Shown here piece after piece: positions 6,877 through 16,408 of a DNA stretch of 64,000 bases. Each line of letters starts with the position of its first letter. Position 1 is the stretch's first letter. The DNA is taken from positions 2,480,001-2,544,000 of the forward strand of contig OZ241842.1 in NCBI GenBank assembly GCA_965202675.1. The letters are read 5' to 3'. This DNA is from CATQHD01 sp965202675 (GTDB taxonomy: Bacteria > Actinomycetota > Acidimicrobiia > Spongiisociales > Spongiisociaceae). The translations under genes and the position numbers were made by a program. The notes under the pieces were generated by a model. That model was not told the DNA's origin. It ran no database searches and saw nothing but the letters and a program-made list of their open reading frames with translations.

Positions 6877-8571
6877 TCACGCGCCGTTGCTTGCGCCCGC
6901 GCCTCGGCCGTCGGCGGTGAATCGGTGGTGCCGCCGGGCGTATTCGGGGGAGATGTATCCGTCGGCCAGGTCGTCCAGGACGGCTTGGGGGTCGCGTTCC
7001 AGGGGGTCGCCGTATCCGCCCCCGCCGCCGGTGTAACAGCGGACGGCGTCTCCTTTGCGCAGGGGCATGCGGTTGGTCTTGAGGAGGCGGACCTCTTCGG
7101 GGGTTCCCGGCCTGATGATCACTTCCGGGGGGGCTCCGCTCCGGCCGCCGAACAGGCCCCAGGCCGGGTTGCCCGAACGCTCGAACCACAGGCTCATCTC
7201 GGTGTCGGCGGTCATCTCGTATTCCCGGACGATGCCGCTTCCCCCCCGCCAGCGGCCCGGACCGGCCGAGTCCCGCCGGAAGCTGTAGTCGGTGATCCGG
7301 GCGGGGAATTTCGACTCGAAGACCTCGATGGGCATGTCGTGGAAATTGCCCGACAGGGTCCAGATCATGCCGTCCTGCCCGTCCCGGCCCTGTGAAGCGC
7401 CCCATCCCCCCACGTGGGGTTCGTTGTCGAGGAACAGCTCGCCGGTGCGGGGGTCGACGCCCGTGAACTGGAAGACCATGCCGTCGCCGTAATGGGCGGC
7501 GGGCGCCGCATCCGGAAGGACGGGGGCCAGGGCCGAAGCGACGAGATCGATCATCAGGCCCAGCGGGGTGAAGTAGAACTGGCACGCCGCCGGAGGCCGG
7601 GCGTCCAGGATCGAGCCGGGCCGGGTCAGCACCTCCAGGGGCCGGAAGGTTCCCCCGTTCACGGGTTGGCGGGGGTTGAAGAGATACTTGAAGGCCAGCC
7701 GGCAGGCCGACAGGGTTTGTACGGCGCCGCAGTTGATCGGACCCCGGCCCGGACCGTCGGCGTCGGTCAGGTCGAAGACCAGCCGCTCTCCGTCCACCGT
7801 TATCTTCACCCGCATCCGGACCGGATCGTCGCCCACCCCGTCGGAATCCAGGAAGCCTTCGGCGGTGTACACGCCGTCCGGGACGGCCCCGACCGCCTCC
7901 CTGTCCAGGCGCTCGCTCTGGCTGAAGATCTCCTCGGCGGCCGCCTCCACGACGTCCCGCCCGTAACGGTCGAACAGGGCGCCCAAGCGGTGTTCGCCGA
8001 TGGCGGCCACTGCGAACTGGGCTTTCATATCGCCGATGGCCGACCTGGGGAAACGCACATTGCTTTCGATGATCGACCAGATGTCCTCCACCGGTCGGCC
8101 TCCCCTCACCACCTGGGTGGGGGGCAGGCGGACCCCTTCCTGGAAGATCTCGGTGGAGTCCATGGGCACCCCCGGATCCTTGGCCCCGATGTCCAGCCAA
8201 TGGGCGCGTGAAGCGGCGAATCCGGCCAGGTCCCCCCGGTAGAAGATGGGGGCAAAAATCGTGACGTCATGCATGTGGGTGCCGGTCAGGTAGGCGTCGT
8301 TCATGATCCAGATGTCGCCCTCTTCCCACACCGACCGCCCGAACATCTCCTCGGCGGCCAGGGTGCAGGCCTCCAGGTTCCCCAGGAACAGCGGAACGCC
8401 CGACGATTGGCCCAGCACCCGGTGCCGGCTGTCGATCAGGGCCACCGCGCAGTCCTTGGATTCGTAGATGACCGGGGTGTAGGCGGAGCGGACCAACGCC
8501 GCGTTCATCTCCTCGGCCGCCATGATGAAGGCGTTGCGGAGGATCTCGATGGTGATGGGGTCGATGTTCAT
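6877..8571 (-). CDS. hyuB: Hydantoinase B / oxoprolinase family protein
   Basis: A 564-aa HyuB-type subunit that works with HyuA in ATP-dependent opening of N-methylhydantoins, 5-oxoproline or related cyclic amides. The start MNIDPITIEILRNAF is typical of the family, as are DCAVALIDSRHRVLGQS, EGDIWIMNDAYLTGTHMHDV (His-rich), and the C-terminal GGGGGYGDPLERDP. Its length is within the family norm of about 510-600 aa. The ATG at 8571 overlaps the hyuA stop by 4 nt, so translation is coupled. It is the last gene of the importer-hydrolase operon. Real substrate unknown; acetone carboxylase subunits are related but longer. Confidence 0.92.
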   Translation of the reverse strand: MNIDPITIEILRNAFIMAAEEMNAALVRSAYTPVIYESKDCAVALIDSRHRVLGQSSGVPLFLGNLEACTLAAEEMFGRSVWEEGDIWIMNDAYLTGTHMHDVTIFAPIFYRGDLAGFAASRAHWLDIGAKDPGVPMDSTEIFQEGVRLPPTQVVRGGRPVEDIWSIIESNVRFPRSAIGDMKAQFAVAAIGEHRLGALFDRYGRDVVEAAAEEIFSQSERLDREAVGAVPDGVYTAEGFLDSDGVGDDPVRMRVKITVDGERLVFDLTDADGPGRGPINCGAVQTLSACRLAFKYLFNPRQPVNGGTFRPLEVLTRPGSILDARPPAACQFYFTPLGLMIDLVASALAPVLPDAAPAAHYGDGMVFQFTGVDPRTGELFLDNEPHVGGWGASQGRDGQDGMIWTLSGNFHDMPIEVFESKFPARITDYSFRRDSAGPGRWRGGSGIVREYEMTADTEMSLWFERSGNPAWGLFGGRSGAPPEVIIRPGTPEEVRLLKTNRMPLRKGDAVRCYTGGGGGYGDPLERDPQAVLDDLADGYISPEYARRHHRFTADGRGAGASNGA

Positions 8572-10616
8572 AACGGCGGGGCCTGGATGATCAAACAGCC
8601 GTAAGCGTCGATAGTGGCCGAACCCCCGGGCGGGATGACGGTGGTGGCGGTGGATTCCTGCACGACGGCGGGGCCGGATATGGAACAGCCGGGCGGCAGG
8701 GCGGCGCGGTCGAACCGGCCGGTTGGAAACGAACCCGAGGCGAACAGAACCGGCCCGGTCCGCAGGGGGCGGTCGGACGGCCGGTCGGGCCGGTAGCCGT
8801 CGGACAGGAGGGGGCGCCCCGTGTCTCCCAGGGCGGTGAGCCGCAGGTTTACGGTTTCCAGGCCGGCTTCCGGATTGGCGTGGCCGTACCGGGCTTGGTA
8901 GGTCTCTTCGAACCGCCGGCGGAGGGCCGCCAACCCGCCCGACCGGCCGTTCTGCGGGGGCGGCGCGGGGCCGGGCAGGGTGACCGTCAGGGTGTGTTCC
9001 TGCCCCTGGTAGCGCATGTCGAGCTGTCGGATAATGGAGATGCGGCCGCGGGCTACTCCTTCCGCCTCCAGACTGGAGAAGGCCCGGCGGCCCAGCTCGG
9101 CGAACCGGCCGGCCATGTCGTCGGTGTCCAGGCCGGTGAAATCCCGGAGGAAGGCCTCGCTGAAGTCTTGGCGGACGGCCGACTGCAGCATTCCCCAGGC
9201 CGAGAAGCTGCCCGGATCCGGGGGGACAATCACCTCGGAGACGCCCAGCTCCTGCGCCAGCGCCGCGGCGTGCATGGGGCCGGCGCCGCCGAAGGCCACC
9301 AGGCTGAACTCCCGCGGTTCGATCCCCCGCTCCACGGTGAGGGTTCGGATGGCTTGCGACATCTTGGCGTTGATGATCTCGATGATGCCCAGCGCCAGCT
9401 TGTATTCGTCGAGGCCCAGCCGGGCGCCGAGAGTCCGGAGGGCGGATTCCGCCGCTCCGGCGTCGAGCGCGAGGTTGCCGCCCAGGAAATAATCCGGATC
9501 GACCCTCCCCAGCGCCAGGTTGGCGTCGGTGACGGTGGGCTGCGACCCGCCCCGCCCGTAGCAGGCCGGGCCGGGATGGGCGCCGGCGCTTTCGGGCCCC
9601 ACCCGCAGGCCCCCGGCTTCCAGGTAGGCGAGCGACCCGCCGCCCGCCCCGATGGTGTGGATGTCCACCACCGGCATCAGCACCGGCAGGCCCTCCAGCA
9701 GGGCCGAGGGTGAGCTGTCGGCCTGCCCGGCGGTTATCAGGCTCACGTCGAAGCTGGTCCCCCCCAGGTCGATGCATATCAGGTTGGGCCGGTCGAGCAC
9801 TTCGGAGAGCGCCGCTCCCCCCGCCGCGCCGCCCACCGGGCCGGACAGCAGGGTCTGCAGGGGCCGCTCGGAGGCGGCCCGGGCGGAGATGACCCCGCCG
9901 CTGGACTGCATCACCCGCAGCGGCGCCGCCATGCCCCGGCCGGCCAGGCGGGTCGAGAGATCGGCCAGGTAGCGGGAGACCGAGGGGGCGATGTAGGCGT
10001 CCATGACCGCCGAGGCGGTCCGTTCGTATTCCCGCCATTCGGCCGCCACCTGATGGGAGGCCGATATGGACACTCCGGGCGCCAGCTCCGCCAGCAGCTG
10101 CGCGGCGGCCAGCTCATGGTCGGGGTTCAGGTAGGAGAACAGAAAGGCGACGGCCGCGGCGCGGACCCCCTCGGACCGGATGCGGTGCGCCGCCCGGCGG
10201 ATGTCGCCGCGGTCGAGCGGGGCCAGCTCGTTGCCGTCGGAGTCGAGCCGCCCGCCGATGGGGATGATGTCCCGGCGGGGGATGAGGGGGGCGGGCTTCC
10301 GGTAGCGGATGTTGTACATGTCCAGGCGGTTGCCGCGGGCGATGTGGTAGACGTCGCCGGCGCCCCGGGTGGCCAGCAGCATGACCCGTTCTCCCCGCCT
10401 CTGCAGGAAGGCGTTGAGCCCTACCGTGGAGCCGTGGACGAAAGAATCGATGGCGGACGGGTCGTCGACCACCAGCCCCAGGGCGTCCATCACCCCGGCG
10501 GCCAGGTCGTCCCCGCGGCTCGGCGCTTTGGCGGTGGCGTACCTTCCGAGGTCCGGGTCGTACACCACCACGTCGGTGAAGGTGCCGCCGATGTCGGTGG
10601 CGGCCCGCAACTTCAT
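8568..10616 (-). CDS. hyuA: Hydantoinase A / oxoprolinase family protein
   Basis: A 682-aa HyuA-type ATP-dependent subunit. The N-terminal actin-like ATPase fold begins with TDIGGTFTDVVVYD, followed by FVHGSTVGLNAFLQRRG, LQTLLSGPVGG and the second nucleotide-binding segment CIDLGGTSFDVSLI; GAGGGS and FGGAGPMHAAALAQELG also match. The size is normal for HyuA (about 680-720). The ATG at 10616 is chosen because homology starts there and it overlaps the upstream ABC ATPase stop by 4 nt. With HyuB it should hydrolyse a cyclic amide using ATP. Its coupling to a peptide-type importer suggests that the substrate arrives through that transporter. Confidence 0.93.
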   Translation of the reverse strand: MKLRAATDIGGTFTDVVVYDPDLGRYATAKAPSRGDDLAAGVMDALGLVVDDPSAIDSFVHGSTVGLNAFLQRRGERVMLLATRGAGDVYHIARGNRLDMYNIRYRKPAPLIPRRDIIPIGGRLDSDGNELAPLDRGDIRRAAHRIRSEGVRAAAVAFLFSYLNPDHELAAAQLLAELAPGVSISASHQVAAEWREYERTASAVMDAYIAPSVSRYLADLSTRLAGRGMAAPLRVMQSSGGVISARAASERPLQTLLSGPVGGAAGGAALSEVLDRPNLICIDLGGTSFDVSLITAGQADSSPSALLEGLPVLMPVVDIHTIGAGGGSLAYLEAGGLRVGPESAGAHPGPACYGRGGSQPTVTDANLALGRVDPDYFLGGNLALDAGAAESALRTLGARLGLDEYKLALGIIEIINAKMSQAIRTLTVERGIEPREFSLVAFGGAGPMHAAALAQELGVSEVIVPPDPGSFSAWGMLQSAVRQDFSEAFLRDFTGLDTDDMAGRFAELGRRAFSSLEAEGVARGRISIIRQLDMRYQGQEHTLTVTLPGPAPPPQNGRSGGLAALRRRFEETYQARYGHANPEAGLETVNLRLTALGDTGRPLLSDGYRPDRPSDRPLRTGPVLFASGSFPTGRFDRAALPPGCSISGPAVVQESTATTVIPPGGSATIDAYGCLIIQAPPL

Positions 10617-11581
10617 GTGCGCTTCCAACAGGCGACGCGGTGTCCGGCGCCGATGTCCACCCGTTCCTGGGGGGTGTCGGCGCAGACGTCTTCGGCGATC
10701 GGGCATCTCCCGTAGAGGGGGCAGCCGGGGGCCCGATCCAGGGCGGAGGGCTGCTCGCCGACCAGATATACATGATCGGTCTTGTGGGAGGGGTCGGGGC
10801 GGGGCGCGGCCTTGAGCAGCGCCTCGGTGTAGGGGTGGCGGGGCGCGGCGAAGATCTGCTCGGCCGGCCCCGATTCGACCACCTTGCCCAGATACATGAC
10901 GGCCAGGTCGTGGGCGATGTAGCGGACCACGGTCAGGTCGTGGGAGATGAACAGGTAGGAGATGTTGCGCTCTTCCTGCAGCGACTGCAGAAGAAGCAGT
11001 ATCTGGGACTGGACCGACATGTCCAGCGAAGAGGTGGGCTCGTCCAGCACCACCAGGGCCGGGTTGGTGATCACCGCCCGGGCGATGCCCACCCGCTGGG
11101 CCTGGCCGCCGGAGAGCTCGTGCGGATAGCGCCGGGCGTGTTCGGGGCTGAGGCCCACCCGCTCCAGCATGCCGGCCACCGGTTCGGCGGCCTGCTGCAT
11201 GGACAGGTTCTGGTGCAGCATCAACGGCTCGGCCACCGTCCGCCCCACCGTCTGCCAGGGCGACAGGGAGTCGTAGGGATCCTGGAAGACGATCTGCATC
11301 CGGGCCCGCATCTCCTCCAACCCGGCGCCCTCCATCCCGGTGATGTCGACGTCCTCGAGGAGCACGGTTCCCCGGGTGGGTTCGAGCAGCCGGAGGATCA
11401 GCCGGGCCAGGGTGGTCTTGCCCGACCCCGACTCGCCTACCACCGCCAGGGTCCTGCCGGGGGGGATGGAGATGTCGATGCCGTCGACCGCCCTCAGGCC
11501 GGCCTGGCGGAAGCTGCCGGTCTTGATCTTGAAGATCTTGGTGAGATCCCTGACCGCAAGGGTGTCGACGGGGCCGGTCAT
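10613..11581 (-). CDS. Oligopeptide/dipeptide ABC transporter ATPase (DppF/OppF type)
   Basis: The second ATPase of the importer, 322 aa. It has Walker A GESGSGKTT, Q-loop FQDPYDSLSP, signature LSGGQAQR, Walker B LVVLDEPTSSLD and the H-loop ISHD. The C-terminal oligo_HPY extension carries the Cys-rich run CPLYGRCPIAEDVC that can hold an iron-sulfur cluster in DppF/DppD proteins. The stop overlaps hyuA by 4 nt and its start overlaps the preceding ATPase by 4 nt. It energises uptake by the permeases encoded upstream. Confidence 0.92.
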   Translation of the reverse strand: MTGPVDTLAVRDLTKIFKIKTGSFRQAGLRAVDGIDISIPPGRTLAVVGESGSGKTTLARLILRLLEPTRGTVLLEDVDITGMEGAGLEEMRARMQIVFQDPYDSLSPWQTVGRTVAEPLMLHQNLSMQQAAEPVAGMLERVGLSPEHARRYPHELSGGQAQRVGIARAVITNPALVVLDEPTSSLDMSVQSQILLLLQSLQEERNISYLFISHDLTVVRYIAHDLAVMYLGKVVESGPAEQIFAAPRHPYTEALLKAAPRPDPSHKTDHVYLVGEQPSALDRAPGCPLYGRCPIAEDVCADTPQERVDIGAGHRVACWKRT

Positions 11582-12537
11582 CCCGAAACCTCCTCGGCGG
11601 TGAGCGGGTGATGGCAGAAGGCGGTCTGCCCCGCCGCATCGACCGGGGGCGGCTCTTGGTCGAAGCAGTCGGATCCGGCCCGGAAACAGCGCGGGGCGAA
11701 GGCGCAGGAGGCGAGCTCCTCGCCGGGGTTGGGCACCCGTCCGGGGATTTCCCGGGGGGCGCCGCCGGAGTCGAGGGAAGCGGCGATGGAGACGAGCTGG
11801 TTGGCGTAGGGGTGGAGGGCTTCACGGTAGAGCTCGGCCGTGGCGCCTGTGTTCACCACCCGCCCGGCGTACATCACCGCCACCCGGTCGCAGACGTCCG
11901 CCACCACCCCCAGGTCGTGGGTGATCAGCATCCCGGCCGCATTGCGCTCCGAAATCAGGTCGCCCAACAGGGCGAGTATCTCGGCCTGGATGGTGACGTC
12001 GAGGCCGGTGGTGGGCTCATCGGCGATGATCAGCTCGGGTTCGCCGGCCAGGGCGACGGCGATGCATACCCGTTGGCACATCCCCCCCGACAGCTCGTGC
12101 GGGAAGGACCGGTAGACCCGCTCCGGGTCGGTGATGCGCACCGAGCGGAGCAGGCCGAGGGCTTCGGCCCCGGCCTCCCGCCTGCCCAGGCCCCGGAGGC
12201 GGCGGAGGGCGTCGGCGAGCTGGCGGCCGACCCGGAACACGGGGTTGAGGCTGCCGCGGGGCCGTTGGGGTACGAATCCGATCCGCCGCCCCCGCGCCCT
12301 TTGCCGCTCCTTCGCCGGGGTGAAGTCCCGACCCTCGAAGGTGCAGGACCCGAAGGATGCCTCGGCCGCGGCGGGAAGCAGATCGAGGATGGAGCGGGCG
12401 GTCATCGACTTGCCCGCTCCGGTCTCGCCCACCACGCCCAGTATCTCTCCCGGCCTTACCTCCATGTCCACCCCCCGGAGAATGGGAAGGCCCTCGATCT
12501 CGACTTCGAGGCCGCGCAGTTCCAAGAGGGCGCTCAC
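11578..12537 (-). CDS. Oligopeptide/dipeptide ABC transporter ATPase (DppD/OppD type)
   Basis: The first ATPase of the importer, 319 aa. It has Walker A GETGAGKSM, the OppD-type segment FVPQRPRGSLNPVFRVG around the Q-loop, signature LSGGMCQRVCIAVALA, Walker B LIIADEPTTGLD and the H-loop ITHD. The C-terminal oligo_HPY region has CAFAPRCFRAGSDC. The start overlaps the DppC stop by 4 nt. It forms a heterodimer with the downstream DppF-type subunit. Confidence 0.92.
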   Translation of the reverse strand: MSALLELRGLEVEIEGLPILRGVDMEVRPGEILGVVGETGAGKSMTARSILDLLPAAAEASFGSCTFEGRDFTPAKERQRARGRRIGFVPQRPRGSLNPVFRVGRQLADALRRLRGLGRREAGAEALGLLRSVRITDPERVYRSFPHELSGGMCQRVCIAVALAGEPELIIADEPTTGLDVTIQAEILALLGDLISERNAAGMLITHDLGVVADVCDRVAVMYAGRVVNTGATAELYREALHPYANQLVSIAASLDSGGAPREIPGRVPNPGEELASCAFAPRCFRAGSDCFDQEPPPVDAAGQTAFCHHPLTAEEVSG

Positions 12538-13364
12538 CGCGATTTCCTCCGGGTGGGTTCCACCAGATCGGCGACCGATTCGCCGATGAGGCTAAGCGAA
12601 AAGACGGTTACGGCTATGGCCATGCCCGGAAACACCGAGATCCACCAGCGGCCGCTCACCACCATCTCCTGCACCCCTTCGGAGATCATCGCCCCCCATT
12701 CCGGCTCGGGAAGCGGCACCCCCAGGCCGATGAAGCCCAGGGCGGCGGTGAGCATGATGGCCCAGCCGCAGCTGATCGCCGCCTGGGTGGCGACCGTGCC
12801 GATCGTGCCGGGGCCGATGTAGCGGAGCAGTATCTTGAAACGGGAGTTGCCCACCGCCCGGCCCGCCTCGACGTAGGAATGTTCGCGGAGGGAGCGCACC
12901 TCGGCCCGCACCAGCCTCACGAAGGTCGGAATCCCGACTATGCCCACCACCAGGATCACGTTGATGACCCCTTCGCCCAGGGCGGACAGCACGCCGATCG
13001 CCAGCACGAAGGCCGGGAAGGACTGGATGATGTCCAAGCCCCGCATGGTGACCGAATCGACCCACCCGCCTGCATAACCCACTATCAGCCCGATCGGATG
13101 GCCGATCACGATGGAAAGGGCCACGGCCGAGACTGCGATCAGCAGGTCGTAGCGGGCGGCGTAGACCACGCGGGCGAAAATATCGAAGCCCAGCTTGGCG
13201 GTTCCGAACCAGTGCTCGGAAGAGGGCGCCAGGAACTGGGCGCCGAAGTCGATCGCCAGGGGATCGTTGCGGGCGATCAACGGAGCGAAGACCGCCACGG
13301 CCGCCATGAGCCCGAACATGACCAGTCCTGTGATCAGGCGGGGGTCGTACCTTCTCCGGGTCAC
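12534..13364 (-). CDS. Peptide-type ABC transporter permease (DppC type)
   Basis: A 276-aa inner-membrane permease with about six helices. The N-terminal helix and periplasmic segment (FGAQFLAPSSEHWFGTAKLG) are typical of DppC, and the EAA loop is visible as YVEAGRAVGNSRFKILLRYI. The GTG start at 13364 overlaps the DppB-type stop (GTGA), which decides the start against the long shadow frame upstream. Forms the channel with the next gene. Confidence 0.92.
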   Translation of the reverse strand: MTRRRYDPRLITGLVMFGLMAAVAVFAPLIARNDPLAIDFGAQFLAPSSEHWFGTAKLGFDIFARVVYAARYDLLIAVSAVALSIVIGHPIGLIVGYAGGWVDSVTMRGLDIIQSFPAFVLAIGVLSALGEGVINVILVVGIVGIPTFVRLVRAEVRSLREHSYVEAGRAVGNSRFKILLRYIGPGTIGTVATQAAISCGWAIMLTAALGFIGLGVPLPEPEWGAMISEGVQEMVVSGRWWISVFPGMAIAVTVFSLSLIGESVADLVEPTRRKSR

Positions 13365-14404
13365 TTCAGCCTCACCCGCGGATCGATCGCCGACTGGACC
13401 AGATCGGCCGCCAAGAACACCAGCATGTAGGTAACCGCCGACAGCAGGACGAACCCCTGTATGGCCGGGTAGTCGCTGGTCCGGAGGGAGTTGATGGCGT
13501 AGAGGCCCACTCCCGGCCAGGAGAACACTCTTTCGACCAGGACGGCGCCTCCGATCATGTAACCGGAGATCAGCCCGGTCATGACTATGGCGCCCGGCAG
13601 GGAGTTGCGGAGGACGTACTTGAAGTACAAGGGGGTGCCCTTCAGCCCCGATGCCTTGCCGAAGGCGATGTAGTCGGAGTTGAGCACCGACAGGGTGGTG
13701 TTGCGGGTGAGCCGCAGAATGGGGGCGATGGCCGGAAACCCCATCGCGAACGTGGGCAGTATCAGATGGGCCAGCGCGTTTCGGAAGGTCTCCCATTGGC
13801 CCCGCACCAGAGAATCGAATACATAGAACCCGGTGGGGCCGTCGGGCGGGATGGCCGTGATATCCAGGCGGCCCACGGGTCCCGGGAGCCACCCCAGGAA
13901 CACGAAGAAAATGAGCAACAGGATGAGGGCCAGCCAGAAGTCGGGGATGGCGACGCCCAGAGTGGAGATGAAACGGCAGAACTTGTCGATCAGCTTGCCG
14001 CGCCTCACCGCCGCCCAGACCCCCAGCGGGAGGGACACCGCCAGGGCGAATATCATGCCCGCCCCCACCATCTCGACGGTGGCCGGGAGCCGCGCCCGTA
14101 TTTCTTCGGCGACCGGGAAACCGGTGCGGATCGATTCCCCCATATCGCCTCGGATCAGCCCGCCCCCGCCGGGTTCCCCGAGGCAGGTCTGGCCGATCAT
14201 GTAGACGCAATATTGTTGATACAGCGGCCGGTCCAGCCCCAAGCGCTCCTGGATGGCCTCCACTTGAGCCTCGGAGGCCTGGATGCCCGCGTACAGGCGG
14301 GCCGGGTCACCGGGAAGCGCCCGGGAGACCAGGAAGGCCAGCAGGGTCACCCCGATGAGTATCGGGATGAGGGCTGCCAGCCTTCGGATCACGTAGGAGA
14401 ACAT
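13361..14404 (-). CDS. Peptide-type ABC transporter permease (DppB type)
   Basis: A 347-aa permease with the canonical opening MFSYVIRRLAALIPILIGV and the ALPGDPA motif after the first helix. The EAA loop is YIAFGKASGLKGTPLYFKYV, and the protein ends in DPRVRLK, typical of DppB. Its length is slightly above the usual 305-340 because of an insertion near residues 66-85 containing two Cys (YCVYMIGQTC). It is separated from the binding-protein gene by 120 bp containing a strong stem-loop. Confidence 0.92.
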   Translation of the reverse strand: MFSYVIRRLAALIPILIGVTLLAFLVSRALPGDPARLYAGIQASEAQVEAIQERLGLDRPLYQQYCVYMIGQTCLGEPGGGGLIRGDMGESIRTGFPVAEEIRARLPATVEMVGAGMIFALAVSLPLGVWAAVRRGKLIDKFCRFISTLGVAIPDFWLALILLLIFFVFLGWLPGPVGRLDITAIPPDGPTGFYVFDSLVRGQWETFRNALAHLILPTFAMGFPAIAPILRLTRNTTLSVLNSDYIAFGKASGLKGTPLYFKYVLRNSLPGAIVMTGLISGYMIGGAVLVERVFSWPGVGLYAINSLRTSDYPAIQGFVLLSAVTYMLVFLAADLVQSAIDPRVRLK

Positions 14405-14449
14405 CAGCTTCTAGCCCGGACCCTCCCGCGTCTCGCCCTCGGTTGCTCT

Positions 14450-14499
14450 GCCGGACAAGCCGCCGGGTCGGAGAACCGACCTCGGCGGCGTTGTCCGGC
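14450..14499 (-). other. Intercistronic stem-loop between binding protein and permease genes
   Basis: A long imperfect inverted repeat: the arm 14450-14471 (starting GCCGGACAAG) pairs with 14476-14499 (ending TTGTCCGGC), with loop AGAA and small bulges. It lies 25 bases past the stop of the solute-binding protein gene and before dppB, with no T-tract. Such structures commonly protect the 5' mRNA and let the binding protein be made in excess over the membrane subunits. That role is inferred here. Confidence 0.75.
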
Positions 14500-14524
14500 T
14501 CTGCTCAAAGCGGCTGCCAGATGA

Positions 14525-16408
14525 TCAGGACGACTTGGTTACGTAGTAGTAACGGTTGATCTGGTCGGGCCTCCAGATGAACCCCTGGACATCCTGCGAG
14601 GACGCCACGATGTGGTGGGGCTCGGCCAGCCACACCGCCGGGGCGTCGGCCAGCATCAGCGCCTGTACATCGTGGTAGAGCTGGGTCCTCTCCGGCTCGG
14701 CCGGGCTCAAGAACTTGGCGGCGTTCAGCTTCTCGGTCACTTCCGGGTTCTCGTAGTTGCTCCGCATGGCGAAGGCGTTCGGCTCCCAGAACAGCTCCAT
14801 GTGGTACTGGGGCTCGTTCACCCAAGAACCGGAGCCGAAGTAGAACAGGAAGAAGTCCATCGGGTTGATCCGGTTGCCGTCCTCGTCCTGGGCGAAAACG
14901 TTGTCCCGGAACTGTCCGGAGTCCAGCCTCACGATGTTGACCTCGATCCCGAGCTGCGCCAGGGAGGCCTGCACCACGATGGCCAGCTCGGGGGCGAAGG
15001 CCAGCGTGCTGTCTATATACAGGTCGGTGCTGAAGCCGTCGGCGTAACCCGAGGCGGCCAGCAGCTCACGCGCCTTGTCCAGGTCCTGGCTGTAGAAGGG
15101 GGCGTCCGGGTTGTAGGCCGGAGTGGTCGACGGGATCGGCCCGCCGCCGCGGGTGGCGGCCCCGAAGTAGACCCCTTCGAGCACGTCATCGTACGGGTAG
15201 GCGTACGAGATCGCCTGCCGGACGTTCTGGTCGTCGAACGGGGGGCGGGTGGTGTTCATGTACATGACCGCCTGGTTGTTGCCGCCCACCGTGGTCACCT
15301 TCACGCCCTGGGTGCGGAGATCGGGTATGGCGGTAACAGGCACCGCCTCGGCGAAGTCGATCTCGCCGGCGACCAGCAGAGCGGCCTGCTGGGAGGCGTC
15401 GGGGATCACCCGCAGGATGATGCGCTCCGCCTGGGCCGGGCCGAGGTAGTAGTCGTCATTGCGCTTCATCACGATCTGCACGCCCGGTTCCAGCGACTCC
15501 AGGTAGTAGGGGCCGGTGCCCACGTCGTTGGTCTTCAGATAGTTGTGCGCCCACGGGTCGTCGTTGGTGCCCTTGGTCTGCAAGACCTGCGAGTCGTAGA
15601 CGGTTACTCCGGCGTTGGAGAGCACATGCAACGGGAACGGGGTGGGCTTGTTGAAGTCGAAGCGGATGGTGTAATCGTCGATGACGGTTATGGCGTCGTC
15701 GATGTCCTGCTCCGACCCGAAGTCGTAGAGGCCGATCACCGCATGGTCGAACCAGCCGCCCGCGTCCAGATAGGCGGCCCGGCGGAAGCTCCACTTGACG
15801 TCGGCGGCGGTCATCTCGTTGCCGCTGTGATGGAACTTCACACCCTGGCGCAGGGTGAAGGTGACCGAAGTGCAGTCCTCGTTGAACTCCCAACTTTCCG
15901 CGAGCAGGCCCTGCGGGCGGGTGGAGTCCGCCACCAGCACCCCGTCGGCGTTCCGCTCGAGATGGAAGGTGGTGAGCTGGTCGTACATGTTGGCCACCAT
16001 CTCCGAGGCGCGGGCTTCGAAGTTGCGCCGGGGGTCGATGGTGGAGACATCGCCGCTGATGGCCCGGACGATGGTCATCCCGCTCACCGGAGCCACTCCC
16101 AGAGGCGGCGCCGCTTCGGACGGGGGAGCGCAGCTGCCCTCGCCGCCCGTCAGATCCTCGCCGGCCGTGGCCTGGGTGGTGGTCGGCCCGGATGTTGTCG
16201 TGGTGTCTTCGGCCATGGCTTCTGTGGTGGTTGTTTCTTCGGCCATGTCGTCATCATCGGACATCGGTTCGGTGGCAACGGTCGTCTCGTCTGCTGCGGC
16301 GGCGGTGGGTTCAGGGGCCGCGGGCTCGTCGGCGCCGTCCCCGCCGCAGGCGGCGGCAAAGAGCATCAGCGCCATGAGCGCGGTCATCCACACACGCGTT
16401 TTGGTCAT
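14525..16408 (-). CDS. Peptide-type ABC transporter solute-binding lipoprotein
   Basis: A 627-aa extracytoplasmic binding protein (SBP_bac_5 family), first gene of the operon. The signal peptide ends in the lipobox LFAAAC with Cys21 as the lipidated residue. A low-complexity Thr/Glu/Asp tether of about 80 residues follows. Family sequence includes FTLRQGVKFHHSG and TAADVKWSFRR, VGTGPYYLESLEPG, and QAISYAYPYDDVLEGVY. The start at 16408 follows the ribosome site GGAGGAAAAA; the longer open frame upstream would hide the signal peptide. Ligand unknown; linkage to hyuAB suggests a peptide or cyclic amide. Confidence 0.93.
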   Translation of the reverse strand: MTKTRVWMTALMALMLFAAACGGDGADEPAAPEPTAAAADETTVATEPMSDDDDMAEETTTTEAMAEDTTTTSGPTTTQATAGEDLTGGEGSCAPPSEAAPPLGVAPVSGMTIVRAISGDVSTIDPRRNFEARASEMVANMYDQLTTFHLERNADGVLVADSTRPQGLLAESWEFNEDCTSVTFTLRQGVKFHHSGNEMTAADVKWSFRRAAYLDAGGWFDHAVIGLYDFGSEQDIDDAITVIDDYTIRFDFNKPTPFPLHVLSNAGVTVYDSQVLQTKGTNDDPWAHNYLKTNDVGTGPYYLESLEPGVQIVMKRNDDYYLGPAQAERIILRVIPDASQQAALLVAGEIDFAEAVPVTAIPDLRTQGVKVTTVGGNNQAVMYMNTTRPPFDDQNVRQAISYAYPYDDVLEGVYFGAATRGGGPIPSTTPAYNPDAPFYSQDLDKARELLAASGYADGFSTDLYIDSTLAFAPELAIVVQASLAQLGIEVNIVRLDSGQFRDNVFAQDEDGNRINPMDFFLFYFGSGSWVNEPQYHMELFWEPNAFAMRSNYENPEVTEKLNAAKFLSPAEPERTQLYHDVQALMLADAPAVWLAEPHHIVASSQDVQGFIWRPDQINRYYYVTKSS

